Below, piece by piece: positions 52,168 to 61,119 of a stretch of DNA of 64,000 nt. Source of the DNA: Candidatus Trichofilum aggregatum (GTDB taxonomy: Bacteria > Chloroflexota > Anaerolineae > Promineifilales > Promineifilaceae); the NCBI GenBank assembly GCA_016716885.1, contig JADJUV010000173.1, positions 62,001 to 126,000 on the forward strand. Direction: 5' to 3'. The notes beneath the pieces were generated by a model. That model had not been told where the DNA came from, did no database searches, and saw only the letters and a program-made list of their open reading frames with translations. Positions within the stretch are counted from its first letter, which is position 1. The number at the start of each line of letters is the position of its first letter. Made by a program: the position numbers and the translations under genes.

Positions 52168-52236
52168 TTACATCAACGGATTTTAGAAAGGAACGGATTC
52201 GGAAAAATCCGTTTGTTTCCCAATCCGTTGATGTAA
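52168..52236. repeat. 15-bp inverted repeat TTACATCAACGGATT
   Basis: TTACATCAACGGATT (52168-52182) and its exact complement (52222-52236) flank AACGGATTCGG/AAAATCCGTTT. A half copy (ATCCGTTGATGTAA) lies at 33000. It fills the gap between the two GH13 genes. Confidence 0.65.
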
Positions 52237-52252
52237 TAAGGGCACAATAACG

Positions 52253-53944
52253 ATGGAAGAATTTGTTTTTGGCACGGTGGCGACGGTGGAACGGCGGGTG
52301 GGCCGGATGCAGGCACAGGCGCAAGGGGTGTGGCATCGGAACCGGTTGCGGCCGCGCGCCCCCCTCGCCCTTGATCACCCCATAATCACCCTCACCACCC
52401 AACTCCCCACCCGCGTGGAACGTGTGACCTGTTTCGTCACCGCTCCTCAACCGTATTCCCTCGACCTGGAATGTGTGGACACGCAATGGGATTTGCTCAA
52501 CTGGAGCTATACCCAGGTATGGCAAACCACCCTGCTTCCCCATCCCGAAGACACCATCGTCCGTTACTCCCTCGTGGCTTACCCGGCGCAGGGAGAGGCC
52601 ATCCCGGCCGATAACGGGGAACGGTTCTCGTACCGGGTGGGTGATCCCGCCCAGCCAGAGTGGGCGCGGGGTGCGGTCGTATACCAGATATTTCCCGATA
52701 GGTTTAGTCCGGGCCGCGGCCGCGACTGGAACCCCGTCGAATCGCTCAGTGATATTTACGGGGGAACCCTGCGCGGCATCATGGATCACCTGGATTACAT
52801 CGCCGACCTGGGGTTCAACGCCATCTGGCTCAACCCCATCTTCCCCGATACCACCCATCACGGCTACCACGCCAGCGATTACCTGAGCGTCAATCCCCGC
52901 CTGGGTACACTCGAGGACCTCAAGGAACTCATCAGCCAGGGGCAGGCCAGGGGCATCCGCTTCATCCTTGATTTTGTCGCCAACCATTGGGGTAGTGATC
53001 ATCCCACCTTCCAATCCGCCCTGAGCGACAAAGACAGCCCCTATCACGACTGGTACACCTGGCAACAGTGGCCTTACGAGTACGAAACGTTCTTTGGCGT
53101 GCGGGAACTGCCCCAGATCAACACCAACAACCCGGACGCCCGCGCTCACCTGCTCGAAAGTATGCAGTTTTGGCTGGAACTGGGGTTTGATGGCTTGCGG
53201 CTGGATTATGCCCTTGGCCCGACGCATGATTTTTGGACGGATTTTGGCGCGGCCGCGCTGCAAGCCAACCCCCACGTCTGGATATTCGGTGAGGCGGTCG
53301 AACCCCCGGATGTACAACTCAGCTACGAAGGGCGTTTCCACGGTTGCCTTGATTTTCTCCTGGCCCAGATGCTTCGCAGTACCTTTGCGATGGAGTCACG
53401 GGATTTCGTCGCCCTGGATGCCTTTCTCCACCAGCACAACGCCTTTTTCCCCGACAGCTTCAGCCGTCCCAGCTTTTTGGACAACCACGACCTGGATCGG
53501 TTTTTGTTTTTGGCACAGGGGGATAAGCGGAAGCTCAAACTGGCGGCGTTGTGCCAGTTCACCTTGCCCGGTGCGCCCATCGTTTACAACGGTACTGAGG
53601 TGGGCATTTCCCAGGGGATGCACATTCATGGGCCAGGTGGGTGGGGCATGGAAGCCTGCCGGGAGCCGATGCGCTGGGGTGATGAACAGGACGGCGATTT
53701 ACGTGAATATTTCCGCTGGCTGATCCAGTTCCGCCGGGCACACCCCGTCATCTGGCAGGGGGAACGGCGCACCTTACACGTCACCCCCAACACCTGGGTC
53801 TACAGTATCGCCGATGCCCAGGAAACCATCCTCGTAGCCCTCAACCGCAGTGATAGCGAACAGATCATCATCCTGGATGACCTGGTTCACACCTTTACCC
53901 TGCCACCTTATGCCGGTGAGGTTCTGGTACTGCCAAACCCATAA
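52253..53944 (+). CDS. Cytoplasmic GH13 cyclomaltodextrinase/neopullulanase-like enzyme
   Basis: A 563-residue enzyme without a signal peptide. The N-terminal 130 residues form a beta-sandwich as in the GH13_20 subfamily (cyclomaltodextrinase, neopullulanase, maltogenic amylase). The barrel has WARGAVVYQIFPDRFSPG, FNAIWLNPIFPDTTHHGYHA, region I DFVANH, region II GFDGLRLDY (nucleophile Asp), region III FGEAVE, region IV SFLDNHD. FVGxR-type loop: FFGVRELPQINTNN. It would hydrolyse imported maltodextrins or cyclodextrins. It follows the amylase gene by 89 bases, separated by an inverted repeat. Confidence 0.92.
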   Translation: MEEFVFGTVATVERRVGRMQAQAQGVWHRNRLRPRAPLALDHPIITLTTQLPTRVERVTCFVTAPQPYSLDLECVDTQWDLLNWSYTQVWQTTLLPHPEDTIVRYSLVAYPAQGEAIPADNGERFSYRVGDPAQPEWARGAVVYQIFPDRFSPGRGRDWNPVESLSDIYGGTLRGIMDHLDYIADLGFNAIWLNPIFPDTTHHGYHASDYLSVNPRLGTLEDLKELISQGQARGIRFILDFVANHWGSDHPTFQSALSDKDSPYHDWYTWQQWPYEYETFFGVRELPQINTNNPDARAHLLESMQFWLELGFDGLRLDYALGPTHDFWTDFGAAALQANPHVWIFGEAVEPPDVQLSYEGRFHGCLDFLLAQMLRSTFAMESRDFVALDAFLHQHNAFFPDSFSRPSFLDNHDLDRFLFLAQGDKRKLKLAALCQFTLPGAPIVYNGTEVGISQGMHIHGPGGWGMEACREPMRWGDEQDGDLREYFRWLIQFRRAHPVIWQGERRTLHVTPNTWVYSIADAQETILVALNRSDSEQIIILDDLVHTFTLPPYAGEVLVLPNP

Positions 53945-54030
53945 CAACAAGAGGGGAAAAACACGGATAGGATGGGACACGGATAAAAAAAATCTGCGTT
54001 AATCCCCAGAATCTGCGGACAATACTCTTT

Positions 54031-54435
54031 ATGACCAAAACTGCTTTGAACCCACCGGAACTGTTCAACAGCCGCCAGTATGGTTTTTCACAAATCGTGG
54101 TGGCGGAAGGTCGGCGCACGCTTTATTTTTCCGGGCAGGTGGCCTGGGATGAAAACCAGCAAATTGCCGGAAAAGATGATTTTGCGGCCCAGACCTATCA
54201 CGCCTTCAAGAACCTGGAAACGGCGGTCACATTGGCTGGAGCGACGATGGCGGATGTGGTCTCGCTGCGGATTTACATCGTGCAGGAACATCTCGCCGCA
54301 TCCAAACCCGTCAGCGACAACCTGAAACGGTTTTTCCCCGGCGACTCACCCCCCGCCGCCACCTGGATTGGCGTCTACGGCCTGGCCAACCCGGATTTTT
54401 TGATTGAAGTTGAAGCGGTGGTGATGTTTGATTAG
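54031..54435 (+). CDS. RidA/YjgF family protein
   Basis: A 134-residue trimeric-type RidA homologue: ARTLYFSGQVAWDENQQIAG, TYHAFKNLETAVTLAGATMA, DVVSLRIYIV, WIGVYGLANPDFLIEVEAVV. In RidA the Arg near the C-terminus (KVEIxxxA context) binds enamine/imine acids; here the usual Arg is in LRIYIV. Canonical RidA deaminates 2-aminoacrylate; other members have unknown substrates. The sequence before the start is the CACGGAT/AATCTGCG boilerplate found in many spacers. Confidence 0.88.
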   Translation: MTKTALNPPELFNSRQYGFSQIVVAEGRRTLYFSGQVAWDENQQIAGKDDFAAQTYHAFKNLETAVTLAGATMADVVSLRIYIVQEHLAASKPVSDNLKRFFPGDSPPAATWIGVYGLANPDFLIEVEAVVMFD

Positions 54436-54482
54436 AGGAAATCGTTGGGTGTCCATACCCGCCAACCAATGTTCCGTAAGAC

Positions 54483-54521
54483 AAAAAGCTCTAGCAATGT
54501 GGAAATTGCCAGAGCTTTTTT
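54483..54521 (+). terminator. Terminator after the RidA-family gene
   Basis: AAAAAGCTCTAGCAAT and ATTGCCAGAGCTTTTTT form a stem with one mismatch, with A-run and T-run on either side, so it may work in both directions. Confidence 0.85.
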
Positions 54522-54720
54522 GATCTATCTGACAAGGCGGTTTGCTTCATAATGGGTATTGGGATGCGGCTTAACGGGCGAAATATGAGTAGTGCAATTG
54601 CGCGTTTAATGTAGAATACTTTATCAAAATAGCAGTCAGGTTATTAGCCCAAATAATTGCGGTTTTATTATGTTTAAAGCTGGCAAATTACCGTGGCAAT
54701 TAGTTTTTACGAGGAAGAAC

Positions 54721-56061
54721 ATGAACAAGAGACGAAGTCTATTCTACTTACCCATGTTGTTTGTTTTGTTCGTTATGCTCATCTCAATCACATCAACCAT
54801 TCAGTCTGCGGAAGAGGCCAATTCAATGGTATATATGCCTCTTGTGTCAAAACCCGTAGCACGTTTTTGGTTCCAAATCTATGGGGATGATTGGCGAGTG
54901 AAAAGTGCCGTCGCCGCGCCTGATCACGGCATCCTTCTGGTAGGAAACCGCACGCTTTTACGCCTCAATTCGCAGGGAACAGTTATCTGGTACAAAGAGA
55001 CTGATTTGTCTCACCTGAGTGCAGTGCAACCAATCTCTGATGGCGGCTTTGTGATTGCCGGGGGTAAGAATGGTCAGGCGATTGTGATGAAATTAAGCGA
55101 TGCTGGTTCCATTATCTGGCAAAAAGCATATTATGGTGACGACGGTGAGGGGGCTTATGACATTTCTCCGACGACGGATGGGGGCTACATTGTGGTGGGT
55201 GCGTCCACCTCATTTGGGCCAGGCTATTCAAGTGCCTGGGTATTCAAACTGAACGAGGTGGGGGAAATATCCTGGCAAACCACCTTGGGTGGTACATCTG
55301 CGATTTCTCTTGCGGGCGCGGACCTGGTACGCCAGACCCCTGATAACGGCTATATTATCAGCGCGGACCCGGCTGATAGCGCGCAGGGGTTTCTGTTTAA
55401 ACTGAATAGTGCGGGTGTCCTGGAATGGCAACGGCTTTATGATGGCTCTCCCCTGTTTTGGGGTGCGAACATCAATGACATACTGCCTCTGGCAAACGGT
55501 GATTATCTGGTAGCTGGCCGCCGGCGGGGTGATAATCATTGGGATGCTTGGGTAGCTTATTTGAACAGCAACGGTCACATTGTGTGGCAGAAAGGATATG
55601 GCTATCCCGGTTATTTTACAGACATTACCGTCAGTCCTGATGGGCATTTTGTGTTATCGGGTTATTTCAACACAAATACCTGGCTCCATAAAATGGATAT
55701 AAACGGTACGACGATCTGGAACAAACGGTATGGTGACGTTAACGCCGGGAGTGCGCTAGAAAACATTCTGGTGCATACAGATGGTACTCTGATAGCGGTC
55801 GGTTACATCTGTGTCCCGTCCTCGCAGTGCTCTACAGGGGTGTTATGGCTGAATAGTGAAGGCACAATTGAGGATTGCCCGTGGGTGACCGATTTATCGG
55901 TAACGCTGGATGGCATGACGAGTACGGTGCAAGCGGGTGGGCAAACTGTCGGCACATCACAGGCTATCACAGCGGCGGCCAACATCACAATCCAAGACCT
56001 GCCCCATCCCCAAAGCGTCTTACACTGTTCGTCGGATCAGTTGGATGCGTGTCAGCCGTAA
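54721..56061 (+). CDS. Secreted beta-propeller protein (DUF/PQQ-like blades)
   Basis: A 446-residue exported protein: MNKRRSLFYLPMLFVLFVML is a signal peptide, followed by YMPLVSKPV, a spacer seen in many Chloroflexi-type surface proteins. About eight blades of the form GGxxIxGxxxxxxxxxVxKLxxxGxIxWQKxYG are visible (DGGFVIAGGKNGQAIVMKLS, DGGYIVVGASTS, ANGDYLVAGRRR, PDGHFVLSGYFN, TDGTLIAVGYIC). The start at 54721 is chosen because GAGGAA precedes it. The C-terminal 60 residues have two Cys and may form an extra domain. Function unknown. No GCGGCCGC site in the gene. Confidence 0.75.
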   Translation: MNKRRSLFYLPMLFVLFVMLISITSTIQSAEEANSMVYMPLVSKPVARFWFQIYGDDWRVKSAVAAPDHGILLVGNRTLLRLNSQGTVIWYKETDLSHLSAVQPISDGGFVIAGGKNGQAIVMKLSDAGSIIWQKAYYGDDGEGAYDISPTTDGGYIVVGASTSFGPGYSSAWVFKLNEVGEISWQTTLGGTSAISLAGADLVRQTPDNGYIISADPADSAQGFLFKLNSAGVLEWQRLYDGSPLFWGANINDILPLANGDYLVAGRRRGDNHWDAWVAYLNSNGHIVWQKGYGYPGYFTDITVSPDGHFVLSGYFNTNTWLHKMDINGTTIWNKRYGDVNAGSALENILVHTDGTLIAVGYICVPSSQCSTGVLWLNSEGTIEDCPWVTDLSVTLDGMTSTVQAGGQTVGTSQAITAAANITIQDLPHPQSVLHCSSDQLDACQP

Positions 56062-56082
56062 GGCATCACTTATAAAATAGAC

Positions 56083-56116
56083 GAGGGAAGCCCTGCTTTT
56101 GCTCAGGGTTTCCCTC
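56083..56116 (+). terminator. Hairpin terminator after the propeller gene
   Basis: GAGGGAAGCCCTG and CAGGGTTTCCCTC pair with one G-U, loop CTTTTGCT. A C/T-rich run follows. Confidence 0.65.
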
Positions 56117-56163
56117 CGTCCTTTTCCCCCCTCGCCAATAACTGATACATACTTGCCTACCCT

Positions 56164-56544
56164 ATGCCACCTTTCACTCAACTGGTTACTTTCCTCTACA
56201 CTCCTGATTTAGTTACTACTGCCCGGTTTTATGAGCAGGTTTTGGGGCTGGAACTGGTGCTGGATCAGGGGGTGTGCCGGATTTACCGGGTGAGCCGGGA
56301 TGGATTTGTGGGGTTTTGCCAGAAGGATGGGGTGGAACCGCGGCCGCAAACAATCATCCTCACTTTGGTCACGCCCGATGTGGATGGCTGGTATGAACGG
56401 CTCACTGCCCAGGGGGTGGCTTTCGACAAACCACCCACCTTCAACCCCCAGTATAACATTTACCACTGCTTCCTACGTGACCCCAACGGCTATCTCCTGG
56501 AAATTCAGCGGTTCCTTGACCCAACGTGGCCGGGTGGGGCATGA
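56164..56544 (+). CDS. VOC (glyoxalase/bleomycin-resistance) family protein
   Basis: A 126-residue two-module VOC protein: LVTFLYTPDLVTTARFYEQV, LGLELVLDQG in the first beta-alpha-beta-beta-beta unit and LVTPDVDGWYERLTAQGV, CFLRDPNGYLLEIQRF in the second. The DPNGYLLEIQ segment carries the Glu metal ligand common to the fold. Substrate unknown. A RP codon pair near residue 60 is created by GCGGCCGC. Confidence 0.85.
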   Translation: MPPFTQLVTFLYTPDLVTTARFYEQVLGLELVLDQGVCRIYRVSRDGFVGFCQKDGVEPRPQTIILTLVTPDVDGWYERLTAQGVAFDKPPTFNPQYNIYHCFLRDPNGYLLEIQRFLDPTWPGGA

Positions 56545-56626
56545 GAAGTTGTTCGTCTACGGGAAAAACTCATGCTAAGACGCAAAGGACGCCAAGTTAC
56601 CAGAGAAAATTCGTGTAATTCGTGGC

Positions 56627-57544
56627 CTATTGTCCTGGACTGAGCAGTTCCGCCCGGAGTTGCTGAATGGTAGCCGCATCTAAACCCCCGCGGCCGCGCA
56701 CATATTCCTCTACCGACCCATACCGCCGCCGCACATAGGCCAGGGCCACCCGCAATGTCTCCGGGTCGGCTACCAAAAGGGGGCGCAGGTTGCCCGCCCG
56801 GATGCCAAACACGGCTAAGTGCTCGGCGTCCTTTTGGATGGTCTGGCGCACTTCTTCATAAAACAGGTTGCTCAAACTAAAATCAGCCAGGATAGTATCA
56901 TCGGGCACGCCGAGTAGGGCCAGGAGCAGGGCGATGGTCAGGCCGGTGCGGTCTTTACCAGCGGTACAATGGAGCAGGATAGGACGGTTGGCCGGATCAG
57001 CGATACGGCTGATAATGTCGGCCAGTAGGTGTGCCCGCTTTTCGATCATCAGGGTGATGTAGCCATACACGATGAGGTCACTGATGCGATGCGGCCGCGT
57101 GGTAACGGTGAACAAGATGCGGCCGCGGCCTTCTCCCTGTTCATGCAAGGGAATATGCACATAACGAATCGCTTCTGGCAAGCGGGCGGGCTGTGTCTCG
57201 GCCTCGTGGGTGGTGCGTACATCACAAATGGTCTGGATACCCAACTCAGACAACCGGGCCAACCCTTCATCCGTCAGATTGGAGAGCGTTCCGGCCCGGT
57301 ACACCTGCCCCCAACGGACGGTTTGCCCCTTCTGGGTGGTGTAACCGCCGATGTCACGCACATTGAACGCCCCTGGTAGGGTGACAATCCGTTTTTCGGG
57401 CTTGAGTTCGGCATGGGCCAGCCGTAATGCCTGAGCATCAAAGGGTTCGTTGGCCTGTTGATAAGCCCGGTAACGGGCATAGACCTGGTTGAGGGTGAAG
57501 GCGGTCGTGAGCGCGGCCGCGCCAACCAACAAAGTTCGTTTCAT
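56627..57544 (-). CDS. Tyrosine-protein phosphatase (Y_phosphatase3 type)
   Basis: A 305-residue phosphatase: N-terminal hydrophobic stretch (LLVGAAALTTAFTLNQVYA) that may be a membrane anchor, then FNVRDIGGYTTQKGQTVRWG, VYRAGTLSNLTDEGLARLSE, TICDVRTTHEAE, and the P-loop LLHCTAGKDRTG near residue 195 with nucleophile Cys and Arg. This is the signature of DSP/PTP-like lipid and protein phosphatases of the MptpB type. The conserved Lys-Asp after Gly (GKDRTG) fits triple-specificity phosphatases. Substrates unknown. It is divergent from the adjacent plus-strand gene. Confidence 0.9.
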   Translation of the reverse strand: MKRTLLVGAAALTTAFTLNQVYARYRAYQQANEPFDAQALRLAHAELKPEKRIVTLPGAFNVRDIGGYTTQKGQTVRWGQVYRAGTLSNLTDEGLARLSELGIQTICDVRTTHEAETQPARLPEAIRYVHIPLHEQGEGRGRILFTVTTRPHRISDLIVYGYITLMIEKRAHLLADIISRIADPANRPILLHCTAGKDRTGLTIALLLALLGVPDDTILADFSLSNLFYEEVRQTIQKDAEHLAVFGIRAGNLRPLLVADPETLRVALAYVRRRYGSVEEYVRGRGGLDAATIQQLRAELLSPGQ

Positions 57545-57609
57545 GGTCGTTCACATTTGGCGATTCATCAGGAAAGTGGGATCATTTTCCCTCTAAAGGT
57601 AACACCTAA

Positions 57610-57674
57610 CGCTGTCGAGAGCTGAGCTTGTCGAAGCCCATCTATTGCCTTCGACAAGCTCAGGCAACGGGCTT
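57610..57674. repeat. CTTCGACAAGCTCAG hairpin repeat (family C), copy 4
   Basis: CTGTCGAGAGCTGAGCTTGT leads to CCTTCGACAAGCTCAGGCAA. Immediately after lie degenerate CTGAAAC heptamers (57715-57752). Confidence 0.8.
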
Positions 57675-57765
57675 GGTCGTTACCTCTAAAGATAAACAGG
57701 CAACGCACAACACGCAACCTGAAACCTGAAACTTGAAACCTGAAACTCAACACACGGAGTCAACC

Positions 57766-58419
57766 ATGTTTGATGATCTGCTAAAAATTCTCGTCGGTGG
57801 GCAAAACCAAGGGGAAGAAAACCAGGATAACCCGCTGGGTGATCTGCTCAAGGTCCTTTTGGGCGGTCAGGGCGGGTCAGGTGAGGGCCAATCATCCGCC
57901 GAAGGGCAACCATCCGGCGGGCTGGCCGATATTTTGCAGGTGGTGTTGGGGGGACAGAAACCAGCGAAGGGGGAAAAAGAGGGGGATGAAGCCGCGGCCG
58001 CGACCAGTCCCCTCGTCACGACCATTGCCCGGCTCCTGTCTGAAAAACTCAACCTCTCACCGGAAATCGCCCAAACGGTCGTCAGTTTGGCCTTGACCTT
58101 GGTCTTGTCCCAATTACAGAAGCAAGGGGGAAGCCCCGACCAGATCAAAGTGCCGTCACGCCAGTCGCTTGTCCAAAGTGGGGCGGCCCGGCAGTTGGCC
58201 CAACAGACGGGGATGAATCAGAAGGACGCGGCCGCGACCCTGCAACAAACCATCACCCTCCTGACCGGGCAAAAAGCCCGGCCTGCCCGCACCGTCCGGG
58301 GTGGCAAAGGGGCGAAACCCGGCAAACCGGCCAAAGCCAATAAGCCCCGCCCCTCCACCAACGAACCCACACCCACACCGGCAACAGGCCGCGGCCGCGC
58401 CAAACCCAAAAGAGGGTAA
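57766..58419 (+). CDS. Low-complexity protein with repeated LLKxLLGGQ units and basic tail
   Basis: A 217-residue protein from the ATG at 57766 (GGAG upstream). Three units of the form DLLKILVGGQ, DLLKVLLGGQ, DILQVVLGGQ (residues 3-65) are separated by Gly/Gln/Glu-rich linkers. A central helical region (PLVTTIARLLSEKLNLSPEI, VVSLALTLVLSQLQKQ) follows, and a Lys/Arg/Pro/Thr-rich tail from residue 165 to the end suggests nucleic acid or surface binding. It resembles DUF937-like proteins in the spacing of Gly and Leu but is not a sure match. Function unknown. Confidence 0.6.
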   Translation: MFDDLLKILVGGQNQGEENQDNPLGDLLKVLLGGQGGSGEGQSSAEGQPSGGLADILQVVLGGQKPAKGEKEGDEAAAATSPLVTTIARLLSEKLNLSPEIAQTVVSLALTLVLSQLQKQGGSPDQIKVPSRQSLVQSGAARQLAQQTGMNQKDAAATLQQTITLLTGQKARPARTVRGGKGAKPGKPAKANKPRPSTNEPTPTPATGRGRAKPKRG

Positions 58420-58637
58420 ACCCGATGGGGCGACGCGGCGATAGGGCGAAAAGTCGGCGTGTCCCCGCGTCTTATTTTCGTAGGAGTTCCCCATGAGCGG
58501 GGCGCTCACCAAGATGAATGAAAATTTATCCACAGATGACACAGATTCACACAGATTTTTCTTTTCTCTGCGTTCTCTGCGTCTCTGCGGTTCGTTATTT
58601 TCGTAGGAGACTCGCGGTTCTTATAACAACTCCCTGA

Positions 58638-59713
58638 CTACGGCGCGCTGAGGGGAAACGGGCTGGAGCAGGTAAAACCCACCGGCGCTTTCAGCGTTTC
58701 ATAGCTGTATTGATCCACATAAAGCGTCGTCGCCTGGGCCAGACCGGTAATGGTGTAGGCATCCAGGATGGTTGTATCACTGGAAGCGAACCTTCCGTGC
58801 ATAGCTGATGGTCTCGCCATTGGGGCCGCGCAAAGTTGTCCAGGTAGGCTTGCGCCCGGCTGGCCCGCCAAACCCGTCGCCACCCACACGAATGGGATTA
58901 CCCTCCGTATAGCCGTAAGAAGCATCGGCACTGACAGGGCAGGCGCTGTTGCTGGTACTGGCTGGGGTGGCTGTGGCTGACGGTGGTCGGGGGGTAGGCG
59001 TGGCCTCCAGGAAAGTGATGGAGCCGAGGAGGGCATCAAAGGTAGCACCCCCTTCGTTAAACCAAATCTCTTCATTGCCCGTAGTTTTGACCAGGGCAAA
59101 AGCAAAAAAGAGGCGACCATCGGGCAGAACAACGGCGACGCTGCGCCCGGCTACGGTCGCATCAAAGAGCAGACCAAAGATTTCCGCGGCCGCGCCCTCT
59201 ACTCCGTCAACAGTATAGGCAACTGGGTTCACTGATGCCCAACATCCCGCCCATGCTATTGCCCAATTCCGTCACATAATTCGCCAGGATATCCTCAATG
59301 GGGTCCGTAAACGTGCCGTTGAGCAACGTCAATGAGCCAATCACCAAATTATCAGCCGACTGGAAAAACACCTGGTCACCCTGGTCTTCCATGATGTAAT
59401 TAACGGGCGGCTGATAAGAATATCCTTGCGACGACGTTTCTACGTCGCCCAGAGCGACCGTTGGCAATGCGGTGGGGGTGGGCGTCGCTGTGGGCGTAGC
59501 CGTTGCGGTAGGGGTAGATGTCGCTGTGGGCGTAGACGTTTCCGTCGGGGTGGCCGTCAACGTTGGCGTGGCTGTCGCCGTCGGTTCGGGGGTGGCCGAT
59601 GGGGTAGCCGTGGGCCGGGGCGTGGGCGTCGGCGTGGGGTCGGGTTCGCTACCACAGGCGGTGAGCCAACCAACCAGGAACACAAACAGGCCAAAATACA
59701 ACAAGCGTTTCAT
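58638..59713 (-). pseudogene. Pro/Thr-rich lipoprotein, broken by two frameshifts
   Basis: From the ATG at 59713 the product has a lipoprotein signal (MKRLLYFGLFVFLVGWLTAC), a TPTPT/ATPT spacer and then a globular part (YSYQPPVNYIMEDQGDQVFF, LLNGTFTDPIEDILANYVTE). The frame shifts near 59231 (the +1 frame continues as VNPVAYTVDGVEGAAAEIF) and again near 58782 (continuing as SDTTILDAYTITGLAQATTL) to a stop at 58638. In total three overlapping frames make a product of about 355 residues. Two separate one-base insertions are needed to explain it. A second Pro/Thr stretch (EATPTPRPPSATATP) is in the middle frame. Function unknown. Confidence 0.75.
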
Positions 59714-59844
59714 GGGTTCTTCTCCTTCATCAAGGGACAATAAGAATCGCACAACAAAAGTCCTGGCAGTGAGTCACTGTCAGGGCTTTTGTTGAAGATT
59801 AACGATTCAAGGAAGGCACAAGAACCACGGTCAAGTTGGCGTTG

Positions 59845-61026
59845 TTAATGGTGGAAGAGCCGTGTGCCTGTCATGACCATAACCATATTAAATTCGTTCG
59901 CGGCCGCGATCACATCTTCATCGCGCAGTGAGCCACCGGGTTGGGCGACGTAGCTTACGCCGCTCTGTTGCGCCCGGTCCAGACTATCCCGAAACGGGAA
60001 GAACGCATCCGACCCCAACGTGACCCCGCTTTGCTGATCCAACCAGGCTCGCTTCTCCTCGGCGGTAAGGCGGGTGGGCAGTTCGGTGAACGCCGCCTGC
60101 CAGATAACCTCTTCGGCGGGGGTGAGGCTTTCCAGCAAGAACTGGTCGGTGGCATTGTCTTTGTCTGGGCGACCCAGTTTGGCGCGGAAGGGCAAATCTA
60201 AGGTGCGGGGATGCTGGCGTAAAAACCAGAGGTCCGCCTTCGTGCCCGCCAGGCGGGTGCAATGAATGCGCGACTGTTGCCCGGCCCCCATGCCGATAAT
60301 TTGCCCCTGATAGGCGTAGCACACCGAATTAGATTGGGTGTATTTCAGGGCAATAAGGGCCAGGATGATGTCACGTTGGGCGACTTCTGGCAGGTGCTGA
60401 TTGGCCGTGACAATGTTCGTCAGGTCGGCCGGGGTAGGCACATAATCGTTGTGCCCCTGCTCCAGCGTCACGCCAAACAGTTGCCGCTGTTCCAGGGCTG
60501 GCGGCTCATAATCGGCATCAATTTGCAGGATGCGGTAGCCGCCCCCTTTCTTCGCCTTAAGGATTTCTAGCGCTTTTGGCTCAAAGCCGGGCGCAATGAT
60601 GCCATCGGACACTTCGGGTTTGATGAGAAGGGCCGTGGCTTCGTCGCACGGGTCGCTCAGGGCCACCCAGTCACCAAAGCTGGAGACGCGGTCAGCCCCA
60701 CGCGCACGAGCATACGCGGCCGCGAGCGGACTCAGTTCCGTCTCACCCACAAAATAGGCCCGGCGCAGGCTGTCGGTGAGGGGAATGCCTACGGCTACCC
60801 CGGCAGGGCTGACATGCTTAAAGGACGCGGCCGCGGGCAAACCCAGCGCTTGTTTCAGTTCACGGACGAGTTGCCAGCCGTTCAGGGCATCCAGCAAATT
60901 GATATAACCGGGCGTGCCATTCAACGGCGTAAAAGGCAGCGCCCCCTGGTCTACAAAGACCCGCGCCGGTTTCTGGTGTGGGTTCATGCCATAGCGGAGA
61001 GAGAGAGAAGAGCTGTTTGTCGTCAT
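59845..61026 (-). CDS. purH: AICAR formyltransferase (stand-alone PurH C-terminal part)
   Basis: A 393-residue enzyme of the AICARFT fold, which formylates AICAR in the penultimate step of purine synthesis. Marks: [15 protein letters not shown] at the start (the family motif RYGxNPHQ), [16 protein letters not shown] with the Lys-His active-site pair, [40 protein letters not shown] and [15 protein letters not shown] (substrate binding), then [15 protein letters not shown] and the end [20 protein letters not shown]. In most bacteria this is fused behind the IMP cyclohydrolase domain in PurH. Here it is separate, 93 bases downstream of the cyclohydrolase gene on the same strand. Confidence 0.9.
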   Translation of the reverse strand: MTTNSSSLSLRYGMNPHQKPARVFVDQGALPFTPLNGTPGYINLLDALNGWQLVRELKQALGLPAAASFKHVSPAGVAVGIPLTDSLRRAYFVGETELSPLAAAYARARGADRVSSFGDWVALSDPCDEATALLIKPEVSDGIIAPGFEPKALEILKAKKGGGYRILQIDADYEPPALEQRQLFGVTLEQGHNDYVPTPADLTNIVTANQHLPEVAQRDIILALIALKYTQSNSVCYAYQGQIIGMGAGQQSRIHCTRLAGTKADLWFLRQHPRTLDLPFRAKLGRPDKDNATDQFLLESLTPAEEVIWQAAFTELPTRLTAEEKRAWLDQQSGVTLGSDAFFPFRDSLDRAQQSGVSYVAQPGGSLRDEDVIAAANEFNMVMVMTGTRLFHH

Positions 61027-61119
61027 AGTGTTCGCTCGTGGTAAAAAAAGGAACTCAGAGGAACTCAGGGGAACTCAAGACCTATTAATTCTCGTTCTGG
61101 CTCTACCACAACCCAATCG

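Noticed and set aside
58526..58534. Perfect DnaA box TTATCCACA
   Set aside because: Single copy within a generic spacer repeat, far from dnaA; no cluster, so not called an origin.
59472..59795. Gly/Val-rich plus-strand frame (VGVAVGVAVAVGV)
   Set aside because: Antisense to the Pro/Thr spacer of the lipoprotein; typical shadow of ACACC-type codon repeats.
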